DNA of 11,870 nt from Caldivirga sp. UBA161 (GCF_002506515.1 NZ_DAXS01000082.1:19044-30913); one strand, 5' to 3'. Counted from the stretch's first letter, positions 1-6,544 are shown. Numbers and translations are program-made. Notes: generated from the sequence alone by a model not told the origin.

Positions 1-59
1 TTGAACCCGGGACCTACGGGTCTGCAGCCCGCCGCTCTACCGTGCTGAGCTACCGGGGC
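1..59 (-). tRNA. tRNA-Cys (GCA), 3' end outside window
   Basis: Read on the minus strand from position 59, the sequence folds as a standard tRNA: acceptor 5' strand GCCCCGG, TA at 8-9, D arm GCTC/GAGC with a GGTA-containing loop, anticodon stem GCGGG/CCCGT enclosing the 7-nt loop CTGCAGA, a 5-nt variable loop AGGTC, then T-arm CCGGG and TTCAA. The loop centre is GCA, the cysteine anticodon. The window starts inside the T loop, so the 3' T stem and acceptor strand are not visible. No intron interrupts the visible 59 nt, which is worth noting because Thermoproteales tRNAs often carry introns. Confidence 0.95.
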
Positions 60-79
60 TTAGTTAACATTATAGGCAT

Positions 80-97
80 GGATTTTATAAGCTTTAT
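80..97 (-). promoter_or_regulatory. TATA box and BRE of tRNA-Cys
   Basis: On the minus strand the sequence ATAAAGC followed by TTATAAAATC lies with its centre about 28 nt upstream of the tRNA 5' end. This fits an archaeal purine-rich BRE plus box A, with transcription starting 1-3 nt before the mature tRNA. Confidence 0.7.
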
Positions 98-279
98 TAT
101 GAATAAACATGCCTGGATCCCTACTTTCAAATAGGATTAGTAGTTATGATTCCTCAAATTTAAACCACCCTAATGCCTTAACTCTACCATTCACTGGATT
201 TAGGGTATGAAATTCAATATAAGCTAGGACTAAACTTAAGGTCCATATTAAGGAGGAATAGAATAACCGCTTTAAGGGA

Positions 280-346
280 TTAAGGTAACTTTATATGCTT
301 ATGAATGGTTCCGGAAATTAGGGAAATTAAGGGAAAAGTTACTTAA
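280..346 (-). repeat. Imperfect inverted repeat beyond permease stop
   Basis: Positions 280-292 (TTAAGGTAACTTT) and 335-346 (AAAGTTACTTAA) are complementary over 12 bp apart from one bulged G. They enclose a 42-nt loop that itself contains the 8-bp palindrome TTCCGGAA (309-316). The arms begin 8 nt past the stop codon of the minus-strand permease, so the transcript would form a 3'-UTR hairpin. The stem is AT-rich, so it could be an RNA-stability or processing element rather than a terminator. Function is inference. Confidence 0.4.
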
Positions 347-353
347 TTTGACC

Positions 354-1631
354 TTACTCATACCTGAGTGTTTGGGCTGGTGGTATTCTGGTGGCTCTTA
401 TGGCTGGTATTAATGCTGCAATGACGTTTGTTACTAATGGGATAATAAACAATAATGCTATGTAGGGTGCGGTGAGGGTTATGGGTATTGGTAAGTTTAT
501 GCCCACTGATGATGAGGATGATGTGAATGCTGCGCTTGATGATGCTGCACCCCTAAATCCACCCCTAAAGCTGGTTCCTGGACTGGCGCTGAATAATGAT
601 GATGTGTGTATTAGGTTTGTTAGGGTGATTAGGAGTGAGATACCGATTACTGAACCTATTATACCTATTATTAAGGCTTCAGTTATTAGGAGGATTGGTA
701 TCGACCTCCTACTAAAGCCAACGGCACGCATTATCCCAAATTCCCTAGTCCTCTGGATAACATTTATTGTAGTGGTATCGAAAATCCATATGCCAATAAT
801 CACGAAGCTTATGCCTGATATGAATGCCAGGAAGAGTTCAAGGGTTGTGAAGAATTGATTAACGCTTGAAAGCACAGTGGATAAGTTAAGTACCTGATCC
901 TGAGGGTAAAGTGACTGAAGCATGCTTGATACTGAATTAACGTTACTGGGCTTATCAACGTGTATTATTAGCCCGCTTAAGACACCTGATGGATCGATTT
1001 CACTGAGGAATGATGATGAATCCATGAATACCGCAGTATTGGGGTTAACCCCAATTAATCCAATACTACCAGGCTTTAGGATTCCACCCACTATAGCGGT
1101 TACGGCCTTACCATTAACAGTTAAAGTTATTAATTGACCTGGGTAAATTATTTCCTGACCAGTATTAGTGAACGCAATATTATAACCCACTAAAACCACA
1201 CCAGCCTGTAAAATCGGATTACCACTGATTAATGCATCACTAAGGGATGTAACACCATACATTTGCATTAACTCATCCAACGTAACCCCAACTAATTGAA
1301 CACGCTGAGGATGGCCATTAACGTTTATGCTACCTGAAGCCTCAAGTAAAGGTTCCACACCACTAACGTGAGGTAATGATGATACTGTGGCTAGGTCGGT
1401 TAAGGTTAATTGAGCTGTACCGCTTGGGAGGAGAACAATAGTGTTAACTCCAAAAACGCTCTCAAAGAAGCCTGTAGTTAATGACTTGAATCCTTGACCT
1501 GCACCAACAGCTAGGCCTAGGGCTATTATCGCTATAACTATGCCTACAATAGCCCCAATGGTCCTACCCCTCCTCTCCCATAATGCCCTCCAGGCTAAGT
1601 TAAGATAATCAACGACCCTCACTACCACCAC
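354..1631 (-). CDS. ABC transporter permease, FtsX/MacB type
   Basis: A 425-aa membrane protein with the MacB/LolC layout: TM1 about 24-46, a large extracytoplasmic core domain about 47-255, then TM2 (263-287), TM3 (312-340) and TM4 (388-412). The FtsX signature TREFGIMRAVGFSRRS (295-310) lies in the cytoplasmic TM2-TM3 loop that contacts the ATPase, and the tail RATRIPPAQTLRYE is the usual family end. The TM3-TM4 loop (342-385), expected outside the cell, is unusually long and rich in Ser, Gly and Ala. The frame opens with GTG codons overlapping the end of the upstream gene; GTG at 1631 or 1628 is best placed behind the GGAGG site, so the start may shift by one codon. This family transmits ATP-driven motion to an external domain and usually does not carry substrate through the membrane. 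Expected partner: the ATPase at 4303-5025. Confidence 0.88.
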   Translation of the reverse strand: MVVVRVVDYLNLAWRALWERRGRTIGAIVGIVIAIIALGLAVGAGQGFKSLTTGFFESVFGVNTIVLLPSGTAQLTLTDLATVSSLPHVSGVEPLLEASGSINVNGHPQRVQLVGVTLDELMQMYGVTSLSDALISGNPILQAGVVLVGYNIAFTNTGQEIIYPGQLITLTVNGKAVTAIVGGILKPGSIGLIGVNPNTAVFMDSSSFLSEIDPSGVLSGLIIHVDKPSNVNSVSSMLQSLYPQDQVLNLSTVLSSVNQFFTTLELFLAFISGISFVIIGIWIFDTTTINVIQRTREFGIMRAVGFSRRSIPILLITEALIIGIIGSVIGISLLITLTNLIHTSSLFSASPGTSFRGGFRGAASSSAAFTSSSSSVGINLPIPITLTAPYIALLFIIPLVTNVIAALIPAIRATRIPPAQTLRYE

Positions 1632-4215
1632 CCCTCCTCCTTAAGGCAAATATAACTACGGCAACCACAATAATGGCCACTACCGTAATAGTTACGTAGG
1701 CCATTAACCCATGCTGGTTACTGCTTGTCCTACTTATCGTAGTGGTGAAGAACCCATGACTACCTGGGAAACCAGTAAACTCAGTTGAATTCCCAAACAC
1801 GCTAATTGGTACATTATAGTAAATCCTATGGAGTTGGCCATACTGGTCAGTGAATGTTATAATGAAGATTATTGAACCATTAAGTGGCCTAACCGGCAGC
1901 ACTGTGAAGGCAACATTGCTTAATGACTGGGATTCAAGTGAACCAAGGTAAATACTCCTACTGCTAACAGCCACTAATCCCGGACTAGTTAACATTGTTA
2001 CGTTTAAGTTATTTGCAGTCACTGGACCTGAATTAACTAGTGTTAATGATATTGATACATCAGCGCCTACTGTGGCTACTTTTGGTGCAATGGTGTAACC
2101 TGTTATTAGGATTTGCGGTAACCCAGCGACACTCATGGTTATTTGGCCCTCCACATTACCCTCACCACCAGTGTAGCTGTACATTAAGGTGTAGCTTAGC
2201 GAAACGGAGCTTGATGATGATGGTATAGCTGCAGGTATTGTTAAATAATATGTTCCTTCAGCTCCAACCTCATTAATATGGTACTCAGTATTGGTAACAG
2301 ACATGCCACTTACCGAGTTGAAGATTAGTGTTAAATTATAAAGTGGTACTGGTTCATTATTACGTATACCTAATATTAACTTACCTAAACCGGCATTAAG
2401 GGTAGAGTTAAGTGGATAAACCACGGCTATGATGCTGGGTGCACTTGATACGCCTAAGTTTAATTCGCCATTAACATTGCTCATGTACTTACCCACATCG
2501 TATGTTAAAACATAGTTAATAACTACTGAGCCTGCTGATAAAGGCACCATTAACGGTACAGTAACCGTGTATGTGCTGTATGATTTAATCTCACCAATAT
2601 TGAAACTAGTCATTAGGGGATACGCCCCCTCTGTTGAGGTTATTGTGAAGGTGACGTTACTTAGGCTTGATCCTAAATTATTCCTTATAACTATGGGTAT
2701 TGTCTCATTGCCAACACTTATTGTTGAGTTAAGTGGGTAGACGGTTAATATTGACTGGGGGCTAATTACGTTAACTGGTAATGATCCAGTTACGCTTCCA
2801 CCATATGTACCTGGAGTTAGGTAGTAGTAAAGCGTGTAACTTATGGTTGCTGTGCTTATTGTTGATGGAACCATTACTGGTATTGAAATGTAGTATGAGC
2901 CACCTGGTGGTAATTCAGGTATATTGTATTCACTACTGCCTAGGCTTAATCCACTTGCTGAATTAAATACAAGGCTAACATTATATAATGTAACTGATGC
3001 AGAGTTAAGTATACGGAGTGTTAATTCTCCTAATCCAGGGCTTATTGTTGAGTTAAGGAGCAGTATTGATAATGGGTTAGTTACACCATAGATACCTAGG
3101 GTTAGTGTACCTTCCCCACTGCTTACGTAACCGTTAGGTAACTGAAATGATAGTACATAACTCACTGAAGCAGTAGTGGTGGATAATGGTACAACCACAG
3201 GTATGGTGAAGGTTAGGTAACCACCACTTGGTATACTTGGGACAATTATTGTGCCATTACCCCTTAGGATTAATCCCTGCGTTGAAATTAATTGAATAGT
3301 AACGTTATACAGTGTCACTAGGTTTAGGTTGCGTACACCAATCTCAATAATTCCAGGCCCTGGACTAAGCGTGGAATTCAGCGGATATACGGTAACTTGG
3401 CTTGCTGATACTGATAGAGTATTCATGCTTATTGTTGAGGAACCTGATACTGAATCGCCACTTTGGGATATACCACTGTAGGTTATAGTTAATGATACTG
3501 AGGTCGTTGAGGTAGGTGCTACATTAATCATTAATTGTACTGATTCACCAGGATTAAGGTGATTAATCACAGTTGATGCTCCACTGGGGCTTAGGTAGGC
3601 TCCATTAGCTTGAATTGAAACAACCATATTGTATATTGGCCCACTCCCATTGTTGATTAGGGTTAATGTAATTGGGTTAATTAAGCCATATATTAAGTAA
3701 CCTTGATTAACTTGAACCACAATGTTTGGTTCACCATATATTACTACAGGTAATGTTACACTTGTTGAACCTGAGCCACCAGCACTGACGTATGATGACG
3801 TTAATTGAGAGTACTTGGATTCCCCACCCCAGTTAACATTAAGATTTGCCTGGCAATTTATGGGTAATGAACCATTTATCAAGTAGGTTAAGGTTAATTC
3901 CTGCCCTGGGCTAATCCAGCCAACGTATATTGAGCTTGGTGAAATAATGTAATTGCCGCAAGAAAGGGTAGGCTGCAATTGGAAGTAGACGTCATATAAG
4001 TAGTAACCACCAGTGTACTCCACAGTTAGTGTAAGCTTAGAGACGCCAACAGGTGTTAATGATGGTGTGGCTTGTTCATTTAATATAACGAAGGGTGGTG
4101 GCGTGTTTTGGGCATAGGCTACTTTAAGAAAACCCACTAGGGCTAGTAGGCTTGCCGCCACCATTATTGCCGCCATCTTAGTTTTACTTACTGAGGTTTT
4201 CGATAACGGATTCAT
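1609..4215 (-). CDS. Large secreted, anchored Ig-like repeat protein
   Basis: An 868-aa protein with an N-terminal signal peptide (hydrophobic 14-33, likely cut near AYA-QN at 34-36), a long all-beta external part and a C-terminal anchor: TM about 838-857 followed by RRRGGGSEGR inside. The outside part divides into about seven modules of about 107 aa resembling CARDB/COG1361-type archaeal surface domains. Four carry a Y-P-L-N-S-T-like motif with NST at 280, 388, 496 and 603. The first module has Cys86 and Cys121, which could form a disulfide. I count about 15 N-x-S/T sequons, consistent with heavy glycosylation. It overlaps the permease start by 23 nt and faces the ABC ATPase across a shared promoter region, so it is probably the external partner of that transporter or an S-layer-associated component. 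The exact family and substrate are unknown. The ATG at 4215 sits 26-27 nt from a TATA box. Confidence 0.8.
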   Translation of the reverse strand: MNPLSKTSVSKTKMAAIMVAASLLALVGFLKVAYAQNTPPPFVILNEQATPSLTPVGVSKLTLTVEYTGGYYLYDVYFQLQPTLSCGNYIISPSSIYVGWISPGQELTLTYLINGSLPINCQANLNVNWGGESKYSQLTSSYVSAGGSGSTSVTLPVVIYGEPNIVVQVNQGYLIYGLINPITLTLINNGSGPIYNMVVSIQANGAYLSPSGASTVINHLNPGESVQLMINVAPTSTTSVSLTITYSGISQSGDSVSGSSTISMNTLSVSASQVTVYPLNSTLSPGPGIIEIGVRNLNLVTLYNVTIQLISTQGLILRGNGTIIVPSIPSGGYLTFTIPVVVPLSTTTASVSYVLSFQLPNGYVSSGEGTLTLGIYGVTNPLSILLLNSTISPGLGELTLRILNSASVTLYNVSLVFNSASGLSLGSSEYNIPELPPGGSYYISIPVMVPSTISTATISYTLYYYLTPGTYGGSVTGSLPVNVISPQSILTVYPLNSTISVGNETIPIVIRNNLGSSLSNVTFTITSTEGAYPLMTSFNIGEIKSYSTYTVTVPLMVPLSAGSVVINYVLTYDVGKYMSNVNGELNLGVSSAPSIIAVVYPLNSTLNAGLGKLILGIRNNEPVPLYNLTLIFNSVSGMSVTNTEYHINEVGAEGTYYLTIPAAIPSSSSSVSLSYTLMYSYTGGEGNVEGQITMSVAGLPQILITGYTIAPKVATVGADVSISLTLVNSGPVTANNLNVTMLTSPGLVAVSSRSIYLGSLESQSLSNVAFTVLPVRPLNGSIIFIITFTDQYGQLHRIYYNVPISVFGNSTEFTGFPGSHGFFTTTISRTSSNQHGLMAYVTITVVAIIVVAVVIFALRRRGGGSEGR
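1633..1641 (-). promoter_or_regulatory. Shine-Dalgarno of permease, inside upstream CDS
   Basis: AAGGAGGAGG on the minus strand ends a few nt before the GTG start codons of the permease. The same bases are the AGG-AGG-AGG codons encoding the three arginines after the last membrane helix of the upstream protein. The arrangement implies translational coupling. Confidence 0.65.
2119..3402 (-). repeat. Four tandem ~108-residue protein modules
   Basis: Codons 272-699 of the 868-aa protein contain four tandem modules. Each opens with an N-S-T motif (residues 280, 388, 496, 603; spacings 108, 108, 107), then a strand of the form I-x-I-x-x-R-N, an L-Y-N-V/L-T segment, a P-x-G-x-Y turn and a final V-S-Y-x-L strand. 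The DNA is diverged, so this is an old protein-level repeat and not a recent duplication. Weaker copies flank it at about 165-270 and 700-807. Confidence 0.75.
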
Positions 4216-4238
4216 ACGATATCGGTGATCTATAAACC

Positions 4239-4246
4239 TTATAAAC
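4239..4246 (-). promoter_or_regulatory. TATA box for the 868-aa protein operon
   Basis: Minus-strand GTTTATAA is centred about 27 nt upstream of the ATG at 4215, which predicts a leaderless transcript. A second TATAAA-like run at 4231-4236 is too close to the start codon to drive it. Confidence 0.55.
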
Positions 4247-4269
4247 CCTACTCACTAGCTATACACACT

Positions 4270-4280
4270 AATTTAAATAC
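4270..4280 (+). promoter_or_regulatory. TATA box for the ABC ATPase
   Basis: AATTTAAATAC is centred about 27 nt upstream of the ATG at 4303. This supports that codon as the leaderless start and argues against the in-frame ATG at 4225, which would lie upstream of the promoter. Confidence 0.6.
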
Positions 4281-4302
4281 CCTAAAAGCACATGAATTAA
4301 CC

Positions 4303-5025
4303 ATGGTATTCATTGAATGTAAGGATGTCTGGAAATACTACGGTGACTACCCAGCCTTAAGAGGAATTAACTTAACAATCAATGAGGGTGAATTCCATTG
4401 TGTAATTGGACCCAGCGGCAGTGGTAAAACCACATTACTGAGCCTAATAGGTGGTCTTGATAGAGTTGGTAAAGGTTACTTAAGGGTTGGACCATATGAA
4501 CTTCATAAGCTTAGTGGCAGTGAGTTGGATGAGTATAGGAATAAGTACGTTGGCTTCATCTTTCAATTATTCTACTTAATACCACGCATGAATGTGATTG
4601 AAAACGTTGAATTACCACTAATAGCCAGGGGCGTTGGATTAAGGGAGAGAAGAAAGTTAGCCCTTGAAGCCTTAGAGGCAGTAGGTATGAGGGATAAGGC
4701 ATATAGGAAGCCAAGCCAATTGAGTGGTGGTGAGCAGCAGAGGGTTGCTATCGCAAGAGCTATTGTTACTCAGCCAAGGCTTCTACTAGCTGATGAACCT
4801 ACAGGTAACTTAGATAACAAGACTACGGCTGTCATCATGGAGATATTCAGGAGGTTAAATAAGGAGCTGGGAATTACCATAGTCATGGTGACTCATAACC
4901 TGGAGCTAATAGGTAATTGCCATAAGGTATCTAGGATAAGTGATGGAGTAATAACGAGGACTTACGAGGTGCCACAAGTCCATGAAAACCTCAGTAACTT
5001 AATCAGAGAGTTAACTTCAATTTAA
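4303..5025 (+). CDS. ABC transporter ATPase, LolD/MacB type
   Basis: A 240-aa nucleotide-binding subunit acting on the cytoplasmic face. All motifs are intact: Walker A GPSGSGKTT (36-44), Q-loop Gln88 in FIFQLFYLIP, signature LSGGEQQRV (140-148), Walker B LLLADEP (160-166, with Asp164 and Glu165), D-loop GNLD, and H-loop His198 in VTHN. The N-V-I-E-N-V-E-L-P-L stretch after the Q-loop is typical of the MacB/LolD/FtsE group that partners FtsX-type permeases, matching the permease at 354-1631. The frame stays open to an ATG at 4225, but that would add 26 residues before the normal family start and overlap the promoter, so 4303 is chosen. It is divergent from its presumed partners, so the complex would need balanced output from the two promoters. 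Confidence 0.92.
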   Translation: MVFIECKDVWKYYGDYPALRGINLTINEGEFHCVIGPSGSGKTTLLSLIGGLDRVGKGYLRVGPYELHKLSGSELDEYRNKYVGFIFQLFYLIPRMNVIENVELPLIARGVGLRERRKLALEALEAVGMRDKAYRKPSQLSGGEQQRVAIARAIVTQPRLLLADEPTGNLDNKTTAVIMEIFRRLNKELGITIVMVTHNLELIGNCHKVSRISDGVITRTYEVPQVHENLSNLIRELTSI

Positions 5026-5040
5026 ACTAAGGCGTAATGC

Positions 5041-5048
5041 ATTTAAAC
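5041..5048 (+). promoter_or_regulatory. TATA box of small membrane protein
   Basis: ATTTAAAC lies with its centre about 25 nt upstream of the ATG at 5068 in the 42-bp gap after the ATPase, which suggests a separate leaderless transcript. Confidence 0.45.
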
Positions 5049-5067
5049 AAATGTAGTAGCCCACGTT

Positions 5068-5364
5068 ATGAATACTAAGAGCCTACTTAGGATTACCGGC
5101 ATCATAGGTTTCATAATAGCGGTTATAGCCACCTACATATACGTAACCCACATCCTTATACCGGCAATATTACCAATCCTCATTCACCAAATTGAGGCTC
5201 AGTCAAGTAGTGGAGGCGCATCAATTAGTCAATGTGAAGTCTCAAGAATTCCTTCATTTGCAGCAGAAGCATCATCCATAGGTATTATTGTTGGTTTAGT
5301 GATTGGCTGGTTAATAGAGCTACCGTACTCTGCATACTCAACAAGGATTACTCACTCTAGTTAA
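5068..5364 (+). CDS. Small two-helix membrane protein, unknown function
   Basis: A 98-aa protein I do not recognise. It has a short basic N-terminus, a long hydrophobic segment at about 8-40 (probably TM1, extended by I/L/P-rich sequence), a polar Ser-rich loop at 44-66 with one cysteine (Cys56), and a second membrane helix at about 70-86 of the small-residue GxxxG kind (IGIIVGLVIGW). With the basic N-terminus inside, the loop would lie outside the cell. It follows the ABC ATPase on the same strand with a 42-bp gap and a TATA-like element, so a link with the transporter is possible but unproven. Codon use matches its neighbours. No conserved catalytic motif is visible. Confidence 0.6.
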   Translation: MNTKSLLRITGIIGFIIAVIATYIYVTHILIPAILPILIHQIEAQSSSGGASISQCEVSRIPSFAAEASSIGIIVGLVIGWLIELPYSAYSTRITHSS

Positions 5365-5403
5365 GAATCAAGGTGCGTTAAGGTTTAGTGAATTTGAGAA
5401 ATG

Positions 5404-5413
5404 GTTTAATAAC
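5404..5413 (+). promoter_or_regulatory. TATA box of dtdA operon
   Basis: GTTTAATAAC is centred about 26 nt upstream of the ATG at 5434, fitting a leaderless transcript for dtdA and the following gene. Confidence 0.5.
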
Positions 5414-5419
5414 CTAAGG

Positions 5420-5434
5420 TTACGCTTAGCGTAA
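5420..5434 (+). repeat. Perfect inverted repeat at dtdA start
   Basis: TTACGC-TTA-GCGTAA is a perfect 6-bp-arm palindrome. Its last base is the A of the dtdA start codon, so it covers the predicted transcription start. It could be a repressor site overlapping the start region; this is inference from position and symmetry. Confidence 0.4.
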
Positions 5435-6243
5435 TGAAGATTGGGTTAGTGGTGTCTAGGGTTGATGAAGCTTCCATGGGTATTTGGAGTATGCTTAATA
5501 ATATGGTTAAGTTCAGGGAAGTTAATGCTAATGAGTATTTATCAGACTTAGCCCTAGCCTTGGTTTCAAGTAAGGATATAGTTTACGTTGATGAGGCTGA
5601 TGAATGGGCTAAGGTCAATGGTGTGGGTTTATTATTATTTTTAAGTAGGCATGAGATGAGGAATCCTAAACCACTCATAACATTCCATACCCCAGGAAAT
5701 TGGACTAATGAAGTTGAGTTGGGCGGTAAGCCTAGTCAAGTAGCTATTAGTGAACCAAGAGCATTAACTAACCTATTTAGGGAGGCGTATAGGAGAATTA
5801 GTGAATTGGAGGGTTACTCAGCCACCCTTGAGGCTACTCACCATGGCCCCTTTGTTAATAGGCCAGCAATATTTGTGGAGATTGGATCCACCAGTAATGA
5901 GTGGAGGGACCCTAAGGCTCAAGAATTCCTAGCATCACTAGTTTTCGACTTCCTTAATAATATTAGCAGGTACATTAATGATGATAAGGATGTTGCAGTA
6001 TCAATAGGTGACCTGCATTACACCACACTGATTAATCACATAATTAACGGTGAATATGATGTAGGGCACATGGTGCCTAAGTACGTTAAACCCACACCCA
6101 CAATTGTTAGGATGGCTGTTGAGCGTAACAATGTTAAGCCAAGGCTAGGTATAATACACTGGAAGTCACTGGACGCCGAGTCAAGGGTAATGGTGGAGGA
6201 GGAGCTTAGTAGCCTTGGCTTAACTGTGATTAAGAGGAGGTAA
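5434..6243 (+). CDS. dtdA: D-aminoacyl-tRNA deacylase, DTD2 family
   Basis: A 269-aa cytoplasmic enzyme that hydrolyses D-amino acids from mischarged tRNA, recycling the tRNA and protecting translation. The archaeal/plant DTD2 (GEK1) motifs are visible: HTPGN (85-89), THHGP (135-139), EIGST (149-153) followed by a Trp, G-D-L-H-Y (192-196, where relatives more often have G-G-x-H-Y) and GHMVPKY (211-217). The histidines fit the metal-dependent active site known for the family. Length is normal. The start ATG lies 26 nt past a TATA box, and the gene is followed after 2 nt by the Pop5-like gene, forming a small tRNA-metabolism operon. Confident by motif. Confidence 0.9.
   Translation: MKIGLVVSRVDEASMGIWSMLNNMVKFREVNANEYLSDLALALVSSKDIVYVDEADEWAKVNGVGLLLFLSRHEMRNPKPLITFHTPGNWTNEVELGGKPSQVAISEPRALTNLFREAYRRISELEGYSATLEATHHGPFVNRPAIFVEIGSTSNEWRDPKAQEFLASLVFDFLNNISRYINDDKDVAVSIGDLHYTTLINHIINGEYDVGHMVPKYVKPTPTIVRMAVERNNVKPRLGIIHWKSLDAESRVMVEEELSSLGLTVIKRR
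6234..6241 (+). promoter_or_regulatory. Shine-Dalgarno of Pop5-like gene
   Basis: GAGGAGGT spans the last codons of dtdA, with 5 nt between GGAGG and the ATG at 6246. This marks an internal operon gene, in contrast to the leaderless first genes here. Confidence 0.7.
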
Positions 6244-6245
6244 TC

Positions 6246-6542
6246 ATGCCCAGGTACATGATAATTGAGGCTAGGAGTAAGGCTACCTTACCGCAGGCAT
6301 ATAGAGATCTAGTGATTAAGGCTAGGGGGATTGCTGGGATTAATTGGGATTCAAACGGATGTTACGCTATTCCGATATTCCTCTATGCCAACAGGATTGT
6401 GGTTAAGGTACCCACTAATTGTATTGAATGGTTTAGGGCAGCAATGTTGAGTATAGATTATGCAGTAACGGTCAAGGTTACTGGAACAGCCAAGAAGGCT
6501 AAGGCTCAGGCATTATCAATACCCAGTATATATATAGTTTAA
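6246..6542 (+). CDS. Probable RNase P protein Pop5, minimal form
   Basis: A 98-aa protein not obvious at first sight. Compared by eye with archaeal and eukaryotic Pop5, the order of features agrees: an N-terminal R-Y-M-I-I-E strand (RYIAFKI in Pyrococcus), a helix ending at A-G-I-N, a strand, then RIVVKVPTNCIEWFRAAMLSI (residues 49-69) opposite Pyrococcus G-I-V-R-C plus a helix ending V-R-A-A-L-M-L-V, and finally a V-T-G-T-A-K-K-A-K basic segment (78-86) opposite the family's G-V-S-G-T-I-R-R. Pop5 is a protein subunit of RNase P, which removes 5' leaders from pre-tRNA; it pairs with Rpp30 and contacts the catalytic RNA. At 98 aa it is shorter than the usual 110-140. Pyrobaculum, Caldivirga and Vulcanisaeta are known to have reduced RNase P RNAs, which fits. 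The operon with dtdA supports a tRNA role. Remembered alignment only, so moderate confidence in function; the ORF itself is secure. Confidence 0.6.
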   Translation: MPRYMIIEARSKATLPQAYRDLVIKARGIAGINWDSNGCYAIPIFLYANRIVVKVPTNCIEWFRAAMLSIDYAVTVKVTGTAKKAKAQALSIPSIYIV

Positions 6543-6544
6543 GA

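Larger units (their letters stand above)
61..353. other. Intergenic spacer, tRNA-Cys to permease
   Basis: About 290 bp without a gene on either strand; the open frames are all shorter than about 15 codons. It holds the tRNA promoter at its left end and a long-range inverted repeat at its right end (listed separately). Between about 110 and 279 I see AT-rich sequence with scattered TATA-like runs (for example near 156-165) and an isolated AAGGAGGAAT near 250 with no start codon behind it, but nothing I can name. Confidence 0.5.

Noticed and set aside
1..350. tRNA-associated integration site with an integrated element
   Set aside because: No integrase, no repeated tRNA 3' end and no shift in composition are visible; the tRNA 3' end, where such sites form, lies outside the window.
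508..550. GATGATGA-type C-box-like runs on the plus strand
   Set aside because: They are the complement of Ser/Ala codons in the Ser-rich loop of the permease, with no matching D box or promoter.
472..858. 128-aa plus-strand open frame inside the permease region
   Set aside because: It is antisense to the well-supported FtsX permease, whose motifs cover the same bases; no promoter or recognisable motif is present.
922..1137. 71-aa plus-strand open frame
   Set aside because: Antisense shadow of the permease's external domain; composition follows the complement of that gene.
2040..2966. Two short plus-strand open frames opposite the repeat protein
   Set aside because: Odd Trp/His/Cys-rich composition and no start signals; they mirror low-complexity codons of the true gene.
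4225..4302. N-terminal extension of the ABC ATPase from the ATG at 4225
   Set aside because: The extra 26 residues have no counterpart in the family and the region holds the TATA box that fits a start at 4303.
6246..6542. SRP19 as identity of the 98-aa protein
   Set aside because: SRP19's conserved tryptophan/tyrosine start and K-x-R-R-E-G-R type motif are missing, while the later half agrees with Pop5.
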